The position numbers and the translations under genes were made by a program. From Lachnospiraceae bacterium (GTDB taxonomy: Bacteria; Bacillota; Clostridia; Lachnospirales; Lachnospiraceae), in the NCBI GenBank assembly GCA_022794255.1, contig JAAWEL010000075.1:1-60332 (forward strand): a stretch of DNA of 60,332 nucleotides, given 5' to 3'. Positions 1-9,081 of this stretch are shown here, piece by piece. Numbering within the stretch: the stretch's first letter is position 1; every line of letters begins with the position of its first letter. The notes under the pieces were generated by a model, which saw only the letters and a program-made list of their open reading frames with translations, ran no database searches and was not told the DNA's origin.

Positions 1-781
1 AATAGCTGGTCATGGTCTTGGGAAGCTGCTCCTCCGGAGTGATGGTGTCAATAAACTTACCGATCATAGAGTGTTCACTGGTTCCGATCAGGTACAAATC
101 CTCCCCCTCAATCTTGTACATCATGGCATCCATCTCCGCAAAGGACATAACGCCTGTGACCACATTGCTGCGGATCATAAAGGGCGGCACACAGTAGGTA
201 AAGCCCCGGTCAATCATAAAATCTCTGGCATAGGCGATCACTGCTGAGTGAAGTCTGGCAATATCCCCCATCAGATAATAAAAACCATTGCCCGCCACCT
301 TGCCGGCCGCATCCAGATCAATCCCGTCAAAACTTTTCATGATGTCTGTGTGGTAGGGAATCTCAAAGTCCGGAACAACCGGCTCGCCAAATTTCTCAAT
401 CTCCACATTCTCGCTGTCATCCTTCCCAATGGGCACGCTGGGATCGATAATATTGGGGATTGTCATCATAATCTTTAAAACCTGAGCCTCTAATTCTGTC
501 TCCTGGGCCTCTAACTCTGCAAGCCGGTTGGCATTAGCCGTCACCTGGGCCATCACAGCCTCAGCCTCCTCCTTCTTCCCCTGTCCCATCAACTGTCCGA
601 TCTGCTTGGAAAGCTTATTGCGCATAGCCCGCAGACCATCTGCCTCCGCTTTGGCCGCCCGATTCTTCCCATCCAGCTCAATCACCTGATCTACCAAAGG
701 CAGCTTGTCAAACTGAAATTTATTCTCAATATTCTTCTTCACAACCTCTGGATTCTCACGGACAAATTTTAGATCTAACAT
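1..781 (-). CDS. serS: Seryl-tRNA synthetase, N-terminal part (cut by window edge)
   Basis: Charges tRNA-Ser with serine in the cytoplasm. The frame is open from the ATG at 781 to the window edge, giving about 260 residues. The protein begins MLDLKFVRENPEVVKKN, the usual SerRS start. Residues about 30-105 are rich in K, E, A and Q, as expected for the long antiparallel coiled coil that binds the tRNA variable arm. The catalytic domain then begins, with the segment GTSEHSMIG near the cut end. An AGGAGGAGACT ribosome binding site precedes the start. Active-site motifs 2 and 3 lie outside the window. No T-box leader was seen upstream. trkA is divergent. Identification is by recognition of the family sequence and is secure. 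Confidence 0.95.
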   Translation of the reverse strand, partial: MLDLKFVRENPEVVKKNIENKFQFDKLPLVDQVIELDGKNRAAKAEADGLRAMRNKLSKQIGQLMGQGKKEEAEAVMAQVTANANRLAELEAQETELEAQVLKIMMTIPNIIDPSVPIGKDDSENVEIEKFGEPVVPDFEIPYHTDIMKSFDGIDLDAAGKVAGNGFYYLMGDIARLHSAVIAYARDFMIDRGFTYCVPPFMIRSNVVTGVMSFAEMDAMMYKIEGEDLYLIGTSEHSMIGKFIDTITPEEQLPKTMTSY

Positions 782-815
782 AGTCTCCTCCTGGTTTCTT
801 CTCTGTAATTCCCAA

Positions 816-821
816 ATTATA
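816..821 (-). promoter_or_regulatory. Probable serS -10 box
   Basis: On the minus strand the exact sequence TATAAT lies about 35 bases upstream of the serS start. The -35 region at 839-844 (TTTTAA) is a poor match, so only the -10 element is claimed. Confidence 0.45.
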
Positions 822-920
822 CTACATTTTCTCTGGAATTAAAACCCCCCAAAAAAGTAAAAATCAACCAAATTCCCCTTAATGTTTTTCACATCTTTTT
901 AGCTTTTTACAGATTTTCTA

Positions 921-948
921 GTGACATTCTCCCATTTTGTGATATAAT
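921..948 (+). promoter_or_regulatory. Probable trkA promoter
   Basis: GTGACA at 921-926 (5 of 6 to the -35 consensus) and TATAAT at 943-948 are separated by 16 bases. The element lies 75 bases upstream of the trkA start and would drive trkA-trkH. Confidence 0.6.
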
Positions 949-1023
949 GTCACCAACTGGAGCGAACTTCGTGTGAGTAATACCTCGCCACAGATACATT
1001 ATGTTAAAACGATTGGAGAAGCC

Positions 1024-2382
1024 ATGAAAATTATCATTATCGGATGCGGCAAAGTGGGCTATGCCCTGGCCGAAGGTCTGACCCAGGAAAATCATGATGT
1101 GACCATTATTGATTCCTCCGCTGAGCGTCTGCAGGATGTTACTGAGGAATTAGACGCCATGCAGATCATTGGCAATGGTTCTAGCATCAATACCCTTATG
1201 GAGGCCGGTGTGGCCGACACAGATCTTTTGATTGCAGTCACCGGTTCCGATGAGCTGAATCTGCTATGTTGCCTGATCGCCAAAAAACAATGGGATTGCC
1301 ACACAGTAGCCCGTGTCCGCAACCCTATCTACAATAAGGAGATCGACCTGATCAAGGAAAGTCTGGGAATCTCCATGATCATCAATCCGGAGTTAGCCGC
1401 ATCAGCAGAGATTGCCAGACTCCTGCGCTTCCCCTCGGCCATCAAGATCGACACCTTTGCCAAAGGCCGGGTAGAGCTTTTAAAATTCCGCATTAAACCA
1501 GAATTTCACTTGGATCAGATCTCCATCGCTGAACTGCCCCGCCGGGCCAAATGCGACATTCTGGTAGCCGGTATCGAGAGGGGAGAAGATGCCCATATCC
1601 CCAATGGTAACTTTGTTTTGCAAAACGGAGACCTGCTCTCCATCATCGCCTCCCCTCAGAACGCAGCGGCATTTTTCCGCAACATTGGTCTGGCCACCAA
1701 CCAGGTGAAAAACTGTATGATCATAGGCGGAGGCACCATTGCCGTATATCTGGCCAGACAGCTATTGGATATGAAAATCCGGGTGGCCATTATTGACAAA
1801 AGCTCAGACCGCTGTCACACCCTCAGCGAGCTTCTCCCGGACGCTGTGATCATCCATGGGGATGGGACCAGCAGAAAGCTTTTGATGGAAGAAAACTTAG
1901 AAGGTGCAGAAGCCTTTGTGGCCCTGACCAACATTGATGAGGAAAACATCATGCTCTCTCTGTTTGCCAGAGAGCATTCCAAGGCAAAGCTAGTCACCAA
2001 GGTAAACCGGATGTCTTTTGACAACATTCTGGATCAGTTTGACCTTGGAAGCATCATTTATCCCAAATACATTACTGCTGATTATATTCTCCGCTATATC
2101 CGGGCCATGCAAAATTCGATTGGAAGCAATGTGGAAACCTTGTGCCATATTCTGGACAGCAAGGCCGAGGCACTGGAATTCTGCATCCTGGAAAACTCTC
2201 CTGTAGTGGGCATTCCTTTAAAGGACATGCAGCTGAAGGACAACCTTCTTTTGGGATGTATCCACCGCAAGGGGAAAGTCATCATCCCACGAGGGAATGA
2301 CTCCATTGCCGTAGGAGACACGGTTATTGTAGTCACCACCCAGAAGGGGCTGGATGATATTCAGGATATTCTGAAAAAATAG
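1024..2382 (+). CDS. trkA: Potassium uptake regulatory protein TrkA
   Basis: Cytoplasmic NAD(H)-binding gating subunit of the Trk/Ktr potassium channel; it assembles under the membrane protein TrkH. The protein has 452 residues and is a tandem RCK protein: an N-terminal Rossmann unit starts IIIIGCGKVGYALAEGL (residues about 2-18), a TrkA-C region follows to about 215, a second Rossmann unit starts MIIGGGTIAVYLARQLL (about 227), and a second TrkA-C region ends the protein. The usual TrkA length is about 450. The ATG at 1024 was chosen because GGAGAAGCC precedes it and the Rossmann strand begins at once; an in-frame ATG at 973 would add 17 residues with no family likeness. trkH follows after 10 bases, so the two are one operon. 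Confidence 0.95.
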   Translation: MKIIIIGCGKVGYALAEGLTQENHDVTIIDSSAERLQDVTEELDAMQIIGNGSSINTLMEAGVADTDLLIAVTGSDELNLLCCLIAKKQWDCHTVARVRNPIYNKEIDLIKESLGISMIINPELAASAEIARLLRFPSAIKIDTFAKGRVELLKFRIKPEFHLDQISIAELPRRAKCDILVAGIERGEDAHIPNGNFVLQNGDLLSIIASPQNAAAFFRNIGLATNQVKNCMIIGGGTIAVYLARQLLDMKIRVAIIDKSSDRCHTLSELLPDAVIIHGDGTSRKLLMEENLEGAEAFVALTNIDEENIMLSLFAREHSKAKLVTKVNRMSFDNILDQFDLGSIIYPKYITADYILRYIRAMQNSIGSNVETLCHILDSKAEALEFCILENSPVVGIPLKDMQLKDNLLLGCIHRKGKVIIPRGNDSIAVGDTVIVVTTQKGLDDIQDILKK

Positions 2383-2392
2383 AGGAAAAGCC

Positions 2393-3832
2393 ATGAACTA
2401 TCGAATCATATTTTACATAATCGGATGGGTCTTAAACATGGAGGCGGCATTTATGTTGCTTCCTATTATTACTGGAATTTTGTATCAGGAATCCGCTATA
2501 TGGGCCTTCGTCAAATCAGGAGCGCTTTGCCTGATTCTGGGTCTTTCTCTCACCTTAAAAAAGCCAAAACGCCAGTATTTCTACGTGAAGGAAGGCTATG
2601 TGACCGTGGCTTTAAGCTGGATATTTCTCAGTGTAATGGGGGCTTTGCCTTTTCTTTTTAGCGGTTCTATCGCTCACCCGGTTGATGCCCTGTTTGAGAC
2701 TGTCTCCGGCTTTACCACCACCGGAGCCAGTATTCTGCCGGCAGTGGAGGATCTGCCTAAATGCGTGCTGATGTGGCGCAGCTTTACCCACTGGATCGGT
2801 GGCATGGGAGTGCTGGTATTTTTGCTGTCTCTTCTTAAACTGGCCGGAGGCTCCCACATGAACCTGATGAAGGCAGAGAGCCCGGGACCCTCTGTCAGCA
2901 AGCTGCTGCCTAAGGTCCATTCTACGGCCAAAATCCTCTACGGAATCTATATTGCCATAACCATCGCCGAATTTGTGGTGCTTCTCGTCAGCGGCATGAG
3001 TGTGTTTGACGCTCTGACCACATCCTTTGGTACAGCGGGGACTGGCGGCTTTGGCATCAAAAATGACAGTATGGCCAGCTACTCCCCTCTGATTCAGATT
3101 GAGGTGACCTTATTTATGATCCTCTTTGGCGTCAACTTTAACTTCTATTTTCTTTTGCTTTTGCGCAAATGGAAACAGGCCTTTTCCAATGAGGAGGTAT
3201 TCTGGTACTTTTTGATCATCCTGGCGGCAATCCTTATGATCGGCTGGGATATTCGGGGTATATACAGTTCTCCCGCCATTGCCCTCAGAGAATCCGCCTT
3301 TCAGGTGGGCTCCATTATCACCACCACCGGCTTTGCCACTGCTGACTTTAACCAATGGCCGGAGATATCCCGGACCATCCTGGTTCTCCTCATGTTTGTA
3401 GGAGCCTGTGCAGGAAGCACCGGTGGCGGGATCAAAGTCTCCCGTTTTATCATTCTCATTAAGGCGGCCGGAAAAGAACTAAAGCAGTATCTTCATCCCC
3501 GACTGGTAAAACAGATCCGCATGGACGGCAAGTCCATTGAACACGAGGTAGTTCGCAACATCAATGTATTCCTGATCATTTATATTATGATCTTCGCCTC
3601 CTCCATGCTGATATTAGCCGGTGGAGGCACCGATCTGATCACCAACTTCACCGCCGTTGCCGCCACTTTCAATAATATCGGCCCTGGCTTAGAGCTGGTG
3701 GGACCATCAGCAAACTTTGCATTTTTCTCTGTTCCGTCTAAGCTTGTACTGATCTTTGACATGCTGGCCGGAAGACTGGAGATCTTCCCTCTGGTACTTT
3801 TATTCGCCCGGGATACATGGAGAAAATTCTGA
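2393..3832 (+). CDS. trkH: Trk-type potassium channel subunit TrkH
   Basis: Integral membrane pore of the Trk potassium uptake system. The 479-residue protein has the fourfold membrane-pore-membrane layout of the SKT family: the filter-like segments TTTGASILP (about residue 107), GTAGTGGFG (about 220), TTTGFATADF (about 310) and FNNIGPGLELVGP (about 425) can all be seen, each between hydrophobic segments. Length fits bacterial TrkH (about 480). It is translated just after trkA and is followed by a strong bidirectional terminator, so trkA-trkH is a two-gene operon. Nothing is broken or missing. Confidence 0.95.
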   Translation: MNYRIIFYIIGWVLNMEAAFMLLPIITGILYQESAIWAFVKSGALCLILGLSLTLKKPKRQYFYVKEGYVTVALSWIFLSVMGALPFLFSGSIAHPVDALFETVSGFTTTGASILPAVEDLPKCVLMWRSFTHWIGGMGVLVFLLSLLKLAGGSHMNLMKAESPGPSVSKLLPKVHSTAKILYGIYIAITIAEFVVLLVSGMSVFDALTTSFGTAGTGGFGIKNDSMASYSPLIQIEVTLFMILFGVNFNFYFLLLLRKWKQAFSNEEVFWYFLIILAAILMIGWDIRGIYSSPAIALRESAFQVGSIITTTGFATADFNQWPEISRTILVLLMFVGACAGSTGGGIKVSRFIILIKAAGKELKQYLHPRLVKQIRMDGKSIEHEVVRNINVFLIIYIMIFASSMLILAGGGTDLITNFTAVAATFNNIGPGLELVGPSANFAFFSVPSKLVLIFDMLAGRLEIFPLVLLFARDTWRKF

Positions 3833-3840
3833 CCCCATCA

Positions 3841-3878
3841 AAAAAGCAGGAGAATCCATAACCATTCTCCTGCTTTTT
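3841..3878. terminator. Bidirectional terminator between trkH and dctP
   Basis: A perfect 15-bp inverted repeat (3841-3855 and 3864-3878, loop of 8) begins with five A and ends with five T, so it works in both directions between the convergent trkH and dctP genes. Confidence 0.9.
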
Positions 3879-3884
3879 CAGTTC

Positions 3885-4907
3885 CTACTCCTCGCCTGCT
3901 GCCTCAATTCTCTCGATCACATCCATATAATCGGCACAATAGGTTTTATACACTGGTACCATAGCCTGGCGGAACCGCTGCTTCTCTTCCTCTGACAGCT
4001 CCACCACAGTACACCCAGCCTTCCGCACTCTTTTCTGTGACGCTTCCGACCGCTGTATCCACAGCTTTCTCTGAAAAATTGCCGATTCCCTGGCGCATTC
4101 CCGTATAACAGCCTGATCCTCCGGAGAAAGCTTTTCCCAGGTATGCTGGGAAATAAGCTGCATCTCCGGAACCCGGGTATGCTCATCCACTGTATAAAAG
4201 GGAGCCACCTCATAATGTCTTACCGACTCATAGGAAGGCCAGTTGTTTTCTGCCCCATCGATCTCCCCTGTCTCAAGAGCCGAATATACTTTGTCATAGG
4301 TCATAGGCACTGCCGTTCCTCCCAAAGCCTCAACCATAGCCCCCATCATCTCCGACTCCTGAACCCGAATCCGCATCTTTGCTACATCCTCCAGCTTTCT
4401 GATTGGCTTTTTTGTACAATAGAAATTTCTCGCGCCTGCATCATACCAAGATAACCCGGTAAGTCCCGACCCTTCAAAAATTTCCATAAATTCCTCTCCA
4501 ATCTCTCCATCCAAAACCTTCCACATATGCTCCGAATTTTTATACAAATAAGGCATCTGCAGCACATTCACCTCTGGTACAAACTCAGACAAAGAAGAAA
4601 GAGATGCCCGAACAAAATCAATCCCCCCATACTGAAGCTGCTCTACCACCGCCTGCTCATCCCCCAGCTCCCCATTCGCCTTCACAAGAATCTCAATTCT
4701 TCCTCCGGTCCGCTCTTTCACCAGTTCTGCAAACCGATAAGCCCCTAAAGTGGTAGGATAATCCTCCGCCTGATTCTCTGCATAAGTAAATACATATTCC
4801 GGCACAGGCTCCGTTGTTTCCCTCCCCCCGCAGCCACCCAATCCCCCGGCCAACACCCCAACCAAAAGCCCGGTCCAAACAGCATTTCTCCGCTTCATTC
4901 CTTTCAT
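3885..4907 (-). CDS. TRAP transporter solute-binding lipoprotein (second DctP)
   Basis: Extracytoplasmic binding protein of a tripartite ATP-independent periplasmic transporter, usually for organic or sugar acids. The 340-residue protein starts with a lipoprotein signal (hydrophobic stretch ending GGLGGCGG, cysteine near residue 23). DctP-family features follow: YRFAELVKERTGGRIEI near residue 55, MPYLYKNSEHMWKVLDG and MRIRVQESEMMGAMVEALG with the conserved arginine that binds the substrate carboxylate, then EIDGAENNWPSYES. The ATG at 4907 was chosen because GGAAAGGA lies upstream. It follows dctM after 109 bases that contain a terminator-like hairpin, so its expression may be separate. It differs clearly from the DctP at 6979-8103, so the two may bind different ligands. 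The ligand cannot be read from the sequence. Confidence 0.9.
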   Translation of the reverse strand: MKGMKRRNAVWTGLLVGVLAGGLGGCGGRETTEPVPEYVFTYAENQAEDYPTTLGAYRFAELVKERTGGRIEILVKANGELGDEQAVVEQLQYGGIDFVRASLSSLSEFVPEVNVLQMPYLYKNSEHMWKVLDGEIGEEFMEIFEGSGLTGLSWYDAGARNFYCTKKPIRKLEDVAKMRIRVQESEMMGAMVEALGGTAVPMTYDKVYSALETGEIDGAENNWPSYESVRHYEVAPFYTVDEHTRVPEMQLISQHTWEKLSPEDQAVIRECARESAIFQRKLWIQRSEASQKRVRKAGCTVVELSEEEKQRFRQAMVPVYKTYCADYMDVIERIEAAGEE

Positions 4908-4943
4908 CAAGTCCTTTCCATAATATTCTCCCCAGTCTACCAC

Positions 4944-4975
4944 AAAAAGATAAGGCTACTTTCCCAAGCAGCCTC
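4944..4975 (-). terminator. Terminator-like hairpin between dctM and the second dctP
   Basis: Read on the minus strand, AGGCTGCTT and AAGTAGCCT form an imperfect 9-bp stem with one mismatch, followed by TATCTTTTT. It lies between dctM and the downstream dctP and could reduce read-through into the latter. Confidence 0.55.
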
Positions 4976-5016
4976 ACCTCTCACAAAAAACCTTCCTGAA
5001 AATCATTCTGAAAATC

Positions 5017-6309
5017 TTACCCAAGCAAATTAGGCAGCCACATGCTAATAGCCGGAATAAAGGTAATCAGCAGCAACGAAATAATCATACACAGATAAAA
5101 CGGCAGGGTTGCCTTTACCACCTTCTCCATAGGCAGCTTCGCAATAGCTGATCCGATAAACAATACTGCTCCTACCGGAGGAGTGAGAAGTCCAATCCCA
5201 CAATTTAGCACCACCATAATGCCAAACTGAATCGGATCAATCCCAATTGAGGTGGCAATCGGAAGAAGAATGGGCGTTGCGATCAAAATAATCGGCGCCA
5301 TATCCATAATACAGCCAAGAACCAGCAAAATCAGATTCAGAAGCAATGCCAGGATATAAGGATTCCTGGTAAGCCCTGTAATGGCGTTAGCCGCCAATTC
5401 CGGCACATGAAGTCTGGTTAGACAAAAACCAAACACTGCGGATGTGGAAATCAGAATCAGAACAATCGAGAGAGTTGCCACACAGTCGTCTAGTGCCTTC
5501 CACACACCCTTCCAGTCCAATCCTTTGTAGACAAACACGCTGACAAACAAACTATACACAACTGCAATAGCTGCTGATTCTGTAGCTGTAAACACACCGC
5601 CTACCACGCCAAACACCACGATCAGCACTGCTGCCAAAGCCCATATAGATACAAAGAGCTGTTTGCCCAGATTTATAAGAGAAAATGGTTCACCCTTTGG
5701 ATAATTCCTCTTTACCGAAATAATATAAGATCCAACCATCAGACTCCCTGCCAACAGAGCCCCTGGTATATATCCGGCCAAAAACAGAGAACCCACAGAA
5801 ATTCCTCCGGCTGTGGTGGCATAGATAACCATATTGTGACTGGGCGGAACCAAAAGTCCCTCACAGGAAGAAGTAATGGTAACTGCCGTAGAAAAATCCG
5901 CATCATACCCCTGATCCACCATCATAGGAATCAGAATTGAGCCAAGGGATGCTGTATCCGCCGAGGCAGACCCGGAAATCCCGCCAAAAAAGTAAGATGC
6001 CACAATATTTACCATTGCCATGCCGCCCCGCATCCATCCCACACAGGCATTGGCCAGGGCAATCAACTTTTCTGAAATCCCTCCGGATCCCATAAGTACC
6101 CCCATGGTAATAAAGAATGGCACTGCCATCAAGCTGAAGGAGCTGATTCCCTTTACCATATACTGGCAGATATTCGATAGGGGAAGTCCCTGCACCATCA
6201 GACACAGAACAGAAGCCAACCCTACTGCATATGCAATGGGAAACCGGAGAAAAATCATCACAAAAAATCCACCCAGCAATACAACAATCGCCATTGTATT
6301 CCCATCCAT
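5017..6309 (-). CDS. dctM: TRAP transporter large permease subunit DctM
   Basis: The large membrane subunit that moves the substrate using a sodium gradient. The 430-residue, very hydrophobic protein has the expected dozen membrane segments and the family segments FPIAYAVGLAS (about residue 23), GGISGSASADTASLGSILIP (about 115) and PPSHNMVIYATTAGGISVG (about 160). Length is typical for DctM (about 425). Its start codon overlaps the stop of dctQ by one base (TAATG type), so the two are translationally coupled. Family known; substrate unknown. Confidence 0.95.
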   Translation of the reverse strand: MDGNTMAIVVLLGGFFVMIFLRFPIAYAVGLASVLCLMVQGLPLSNICQYMVKGISSFSLMAVPFFITMGVLMGSGGISEKLIALANACVGWMRGGMAMVNIVASYFFGGISGSASADTASLGSILIPMMVDQGYDADFSTAVTITSSCEGLLVPPSHNMVIYATTAGGISVGSLFLAGYIPGALLAGSLMVGSYIISVKRNYPKGEPFSLINLGKQLFVSIWALAAVLIVVFGVVGGVFTATESAAIAVVYSLFVSVFVYKGLDWKGVWKALDDCVATLSIVLILISTSAVFGFCLTRLHVPELAANAITGLTRNPYILALLLNLILLVLGCIMDMAPIILIATPILLPIATSIGIDPIQFGIMVVLNCGIGLLTPPVGAVLFIGSAIAKLPMEKVVKATLPFYLCMIISLLLITFIPAISMWLPNLLG

Positions 6310-6833
6310 TATGCCTCACCCTCCTTTATAAAAATCAGCTTTATATGATTATAAATCGCCTCAATCTCAAACACCAGCATAGCAACTCCGGCCAGAGGAA
6401 CTGGGAAATACATCCAGAACCTAGATAGCCAAGGCATACTCTCATAAGCGCCCCGACCCCCTATCGTCTGTGCATACTTCCATCCCACAACAATCATAAT
6501 CACAGCAAGAATCAACACAGCAATATCCGCAAGAATATCCAAAAAATGAATCAGTCCTTTAGGAAGATACGAGTCCAAAGCTGTCATTCGGATATGAGAG
6601 CCATTACGAATTGCCAGAGCAGCAGAAAGCACTGCCATATAAGACATCAATGTCAAGACCACCTGTTCCGACCATGCCGGATCTGGAATAAAAGAAATAT
6701 ATCTTCCACAAACAGCCATGGAGGTGATACCAATATCCGCAATCAAAAGTAATTTACAGATGAAAAGAGTTATTTTGTACACAATATCATAAATCGGTTT
6801 AATCCTTTCGATTATTTCAAAAATCACAGGCAT
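6309..6833 (-). CDS. dctQ: TRAP transporter small permease subunit DctQ
   Basis: Small four-helix membrane subunit that joins DctM and stabilises the transporter. The protein has 174 residues and four hydrophobic segments (near residues 18-38, 55-75, 92-115, 135-158), the normal DctQ layout and length. The ATG at 6833 was preferred to a GTG six bases earlier because AGGAG is seven bases upstream of it. It overlaps dctM by one base. It lies 145 bases after the upstream dctP, with a hairpin in the gap. Confidence 0.9.
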   Translation of the reverse strand: MPVIFEIIERIKPIYDIVYKITLFICKLLLIADIGITSMAVCGRYISFIPDPAWSEQVVLTLMSYMAVLSAALAIRNGSHIRMTALDSYLPKGLIHFLDILADIAVLILAVIMIVVGWKYAQTIGGRGAYESMPWLSRFWMYFPVPLAGVAMLVFEIEAIYNHIKLIFIKEGEA

Positions 6834-6882
6834 ACCCACTCCTTTCCAAAAAGCTTCACTGGCAAAGCCCTTTCATACAAAC

Positions 6883-6914
6883 AGGCACAGAAACCTTTCC
6901 TGGCTTCTGTGCCT
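6883..6914 (-). other. Hairpin between dctP and dctQ
   Basis: AGGCACAGAA and TTCTGTGCCT (6883-6892 and 6905-6914) form a perfect 10-bp stem with a 12-base loop. There is no good T tract on the minus strand, so it is more likely an mRNA-stabilising or partial attenuation hairpin after the binding-protein gene than a full terminator. Confidence 0.6.
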
Positions 6915-6978
6915 TAAGTCCGTCACATTTCACCGACCATCAGGTTTTCTCACACACCAATTCTTACTTCATAAGAGA

Positions 6979-8103
6979 TTACTGCATATCTACAATCTGT
7001 TTATACAGATCTGCATAAGCAGAGGTGTTGTCCTCCACTACCTTTTTACAAGCTTCCTGCCACGGAGTCTTATCTGTTACATCCACAACATTACAGCCCT
7101 CTGCCTTCAGCTCCTCTAAAACCTTGTTCTCTGCATCTTCAGAGATCTTGCGGTTGTACTCAGAAGCCAACTTGGATGCCTCCATCATTGCATTCTGCTG
7201 ATTCTCTGTAAGCCCGTCCCAAGCCTCATCTGTGATAATAACCTGGATAGCTCCCAGGGTATGGCCGTCTAAGATCAGGTTGTTGGCAACCTCCGGAAAA
7301 GCATTGGACTTATAGTTAGCGATTGGCTGCTCAGCGCCATCTACCACACCAGTCTGCAGTGCTGAATACAGCTCACCGAAAGCCACAACAGTGGGAGAAG
7401 CACCCAGCCCCTCAACCATACCATTCATAATCGGGTCATTGGACACCCGCAGCTTCATGCCCTTTAAATCTTCCAGTCCGGTTACTGGTTCTTTCGTGAA
7501 GAAATGGCGGAAACCCTCCTCGCCGTAAAACAGACCTCTCACTCCTGTGCCATTTTCATGGGGCTCAAGCAGGAATTCCGGAGCTAAGTCAGAGGTGGCA
7601 AAATTCCAGAAATGATTCCGGTCCACAAAGGTGTAGGGAATGGAAAGCAGCATGGACTTCTCGCCGCCATAGCTAGTCAGTGCAAATGCAGAAATACGGG
7701 ACATATCAATGGTTCCGCCACCGCCTAACATAGTATCCAAAACATCATTCTCAGAACCCAGAACACCGGAAGCCTGTAAATCAATGGTAATGGAACCGCC
7801 GGAAAGCTCTTCAACCTTCTCCTTAAAGAAAGAATCGGTCTGTCCTACAATTGTGTCAAGGGGATTCACCTCTGCATATATCAGGGTAACAGCCGGGTCA
7901 TTGGCAGCAGCCGCATCTGCGCCACCTGCTTCCTCTTCACCACCAGCCGCCTCTGTGGCATCTCCCGCCTCTGTAGCAGGCGCTTCTGTAGCTGCCGGAG
8001 CCGCTGTAGTGGCTGGAGCCTCCGGCTCCTTCAGTCCACATCCGGACATAGAAGCCACAACCATGGCTGCACACAATGCTGTACCAATCCATCTTTTTTT
8101 CAT
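6979..8103 (-). CDS. dctP: TRAP transporter solute-binding lipoprotein (first DctP)
   Basis: Binding protein of the same TRAP system. It has 374 residues. A lipoprotein signal (MKKRWIGTALCAAMVVASMS then GCG) is followed by a long linker, residues about 25-65, made almost only of A, T, E, P and G, which is common in Lachnospiraceae surface lipoproteins. The DctP domain follows, with MKLRVSNDPIMNGMVEGLG carrying the substrate-binding arginine and VVDGAEQPIANYKS. The start at 8103 has AAGGAGG seven bases upstream; an in-frame extension to 8196 has no signal-like sequence. It is first in the transporter operon, just downstream of the two-component system that probably controls it. Confidence 0.92.
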   Translation of the reverse strand: MKKRWIGTALCAAMVVASMSGCGLKEPEAPATTAAPAATEAPATEAGDATEAAGGEEEAGGADAAAANDPAVTLIYAEVNPLDTIVGQTDSFFKEKVEELSGGSITIDLQASGVLGSENDVLDTMLGGGGTIDMSRISAFALTSYGGEKSMLLSIPYTFVDRNHFWNFATSDLAPEFLLEPHENGTGVRGLFYGEEGFRHFFTKEPVTGLEDLKGMKLRVSNDPIMNGMVEGLGASPTVVAFGELYSALQTGVVDGAEQPIANYKSNAFPEVANNLILDGHTLGAIQVIITDEAWDGLTENQQNAMMEASKLASEYNRKISEDAENKVLEELKAEGCNVVDVTDKTPWQEACKKVVEDNTSAYADLYKQIVDMQ

Positions 8104-8265
8104 AAAACAATCCTCCTTATGATTTTTATGAAACTCCCCCGGAAAACAAGTCCGAAGGTTCCTGGAAAATCCAGGAATATTTTTATTATAGACCAAAACA
8201 GCAAAAAGAAAAATGGTAAATTTTTGTGAATCATAGTATAATTTTAACCTGTTTGCTAATAATAT

Positions 8266-9081
8266 TTATACATATTGCCCTTGATTTCCTCCGGTTCGCA
8301 GCTGCTGTACTCGATACTCTGTAGGACTTACCCCTGTAACCCGCCGAAATACCTTGGTAAAATAATTGGAGTCCCCGTATCCTACTGCTTTTCCAATCTC
8401 CTTTATATTCGCCATGGGATCCTCCAGCAATTTTTTTGCCTCCTCCATACGGTACTCTGTCAGATAGGAGGTGAAATTCCTGCCAAAACACTGTTTAAAC
8501 AGCTTACAGAAATATGCTTCTGAATAGTTCATTGCCCGGGCCACATCCTGCATGGAAAGATCGGACTGATAATTTTCCCGAATATATTGAGAAATCACCT
8601 CCCGAAGACCCGTTTCCTGTCCTGTCAGGACCTCCCCATCCTGAAGCCCCTCCCGCACCTTTTCTGTCCTTACATCCGAAAATTCCTTGTCTTTCACTGC
8701 CTCAAAGCTTTCGGCAATGTGCATAGCCTCCTCCACCACCAGCATCAACTCCTGTTCCTCATAAGGCTTTAAAAGATAATCAAGAGCACGGACTGTAATC
8801 GCTCTGCGAGCATAGGCAAACTCATCAAAGGCTGTCAGAAAAATAATACAGCACTCCTTATCCTTTTTGCGGATTCGCTCTGCTGCCTCAATCCCGTTGA
8901 TCCCCGGCATCTCAATATCAAGAATAGCAATCCGAATCTTTTCCCGCTCGTATATCTCAAGGGCCTCCCTGCCGTTTTCCGCCTGGAAAATCCTGCATCG
9001 GTCTCCCAGCTTTTTTTCCAGGGTCTTGCAGAGCACTGCCCGCTCTAACATCTCATCATCCGCAATCAGTAAATGAATCAT
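8266..9081 (-). CDS. YesN-type response regulator with AraC DNA-binding domain
   Basis: Cytoplasmic transcription regulator of 271 residues. The receiver domain (about 1-120) starts IHLLIADDEMLERAVL, with the acidic pocket DD at 8-9, the phosphoacceptor in IAILDIEMPGINGIE (about residue 54) and the conserved lysine in LDYLLKPYEE. The C-terminal AraC domain (about 165-265) shows two helix-turn-helix units, including MNYSEAYFCKLFKQCFG and VGYGDSNYFTKVFRRVTG. The start at 9081 has GGGGGATATC upstream and begins directly with the receiver domain. It overlaps the end of the histidine kinase gene by 26 bases. Its likely target is the dctP operon promoter that begins right downstream. Confidence 0.92.
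   Translation of the reverse strand: MIHLLIADDEMLERAVLCKTLEKKLGDRCRIFQAENGREALEIYEREKIRIAILDIEMPGINGIEAAERIRKKDKECCIIFLTAFDEFAYARRAITVRALDYLLKPYEEQELMLVVEEAMHIAESFEAVKDKEFSDVRTEKVREGLQDGEVLTGQETGLREVISQYIRENYQSDLSMQDVARAMNYSEAYFCKLFKQCFGRNFTSYLTEYRMEEAKKLLEDPMANIKEIGKAVGYGDSNYFTKVFRRVTGVSPTEYRVQQLRTGGNQGQYV

Noticed and set aside
782..1023. Possible T-box leader for serS
   Set aside because: The T-box core (AGGGTGG-ACCGCG type) was not found on the minus strand, and the region is occupied by the divergent trkA promoter.
8159..8190. TTCCTGG/CCAGGAA hairpin followed by T on the plus strand
   Set aside because: No plus-strand gene precedes it; on the minus strand it is in the dctP leader without a clear role.
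8104..8265. A second 21-base-phased repeat (AAAATT...) upstream of dctP as a site for the TRAP YesN regulator
   Set aside because: Only six consecutive bases and a few scattered positions agree; too weak compared with the exact 13-base repeat at mgl.
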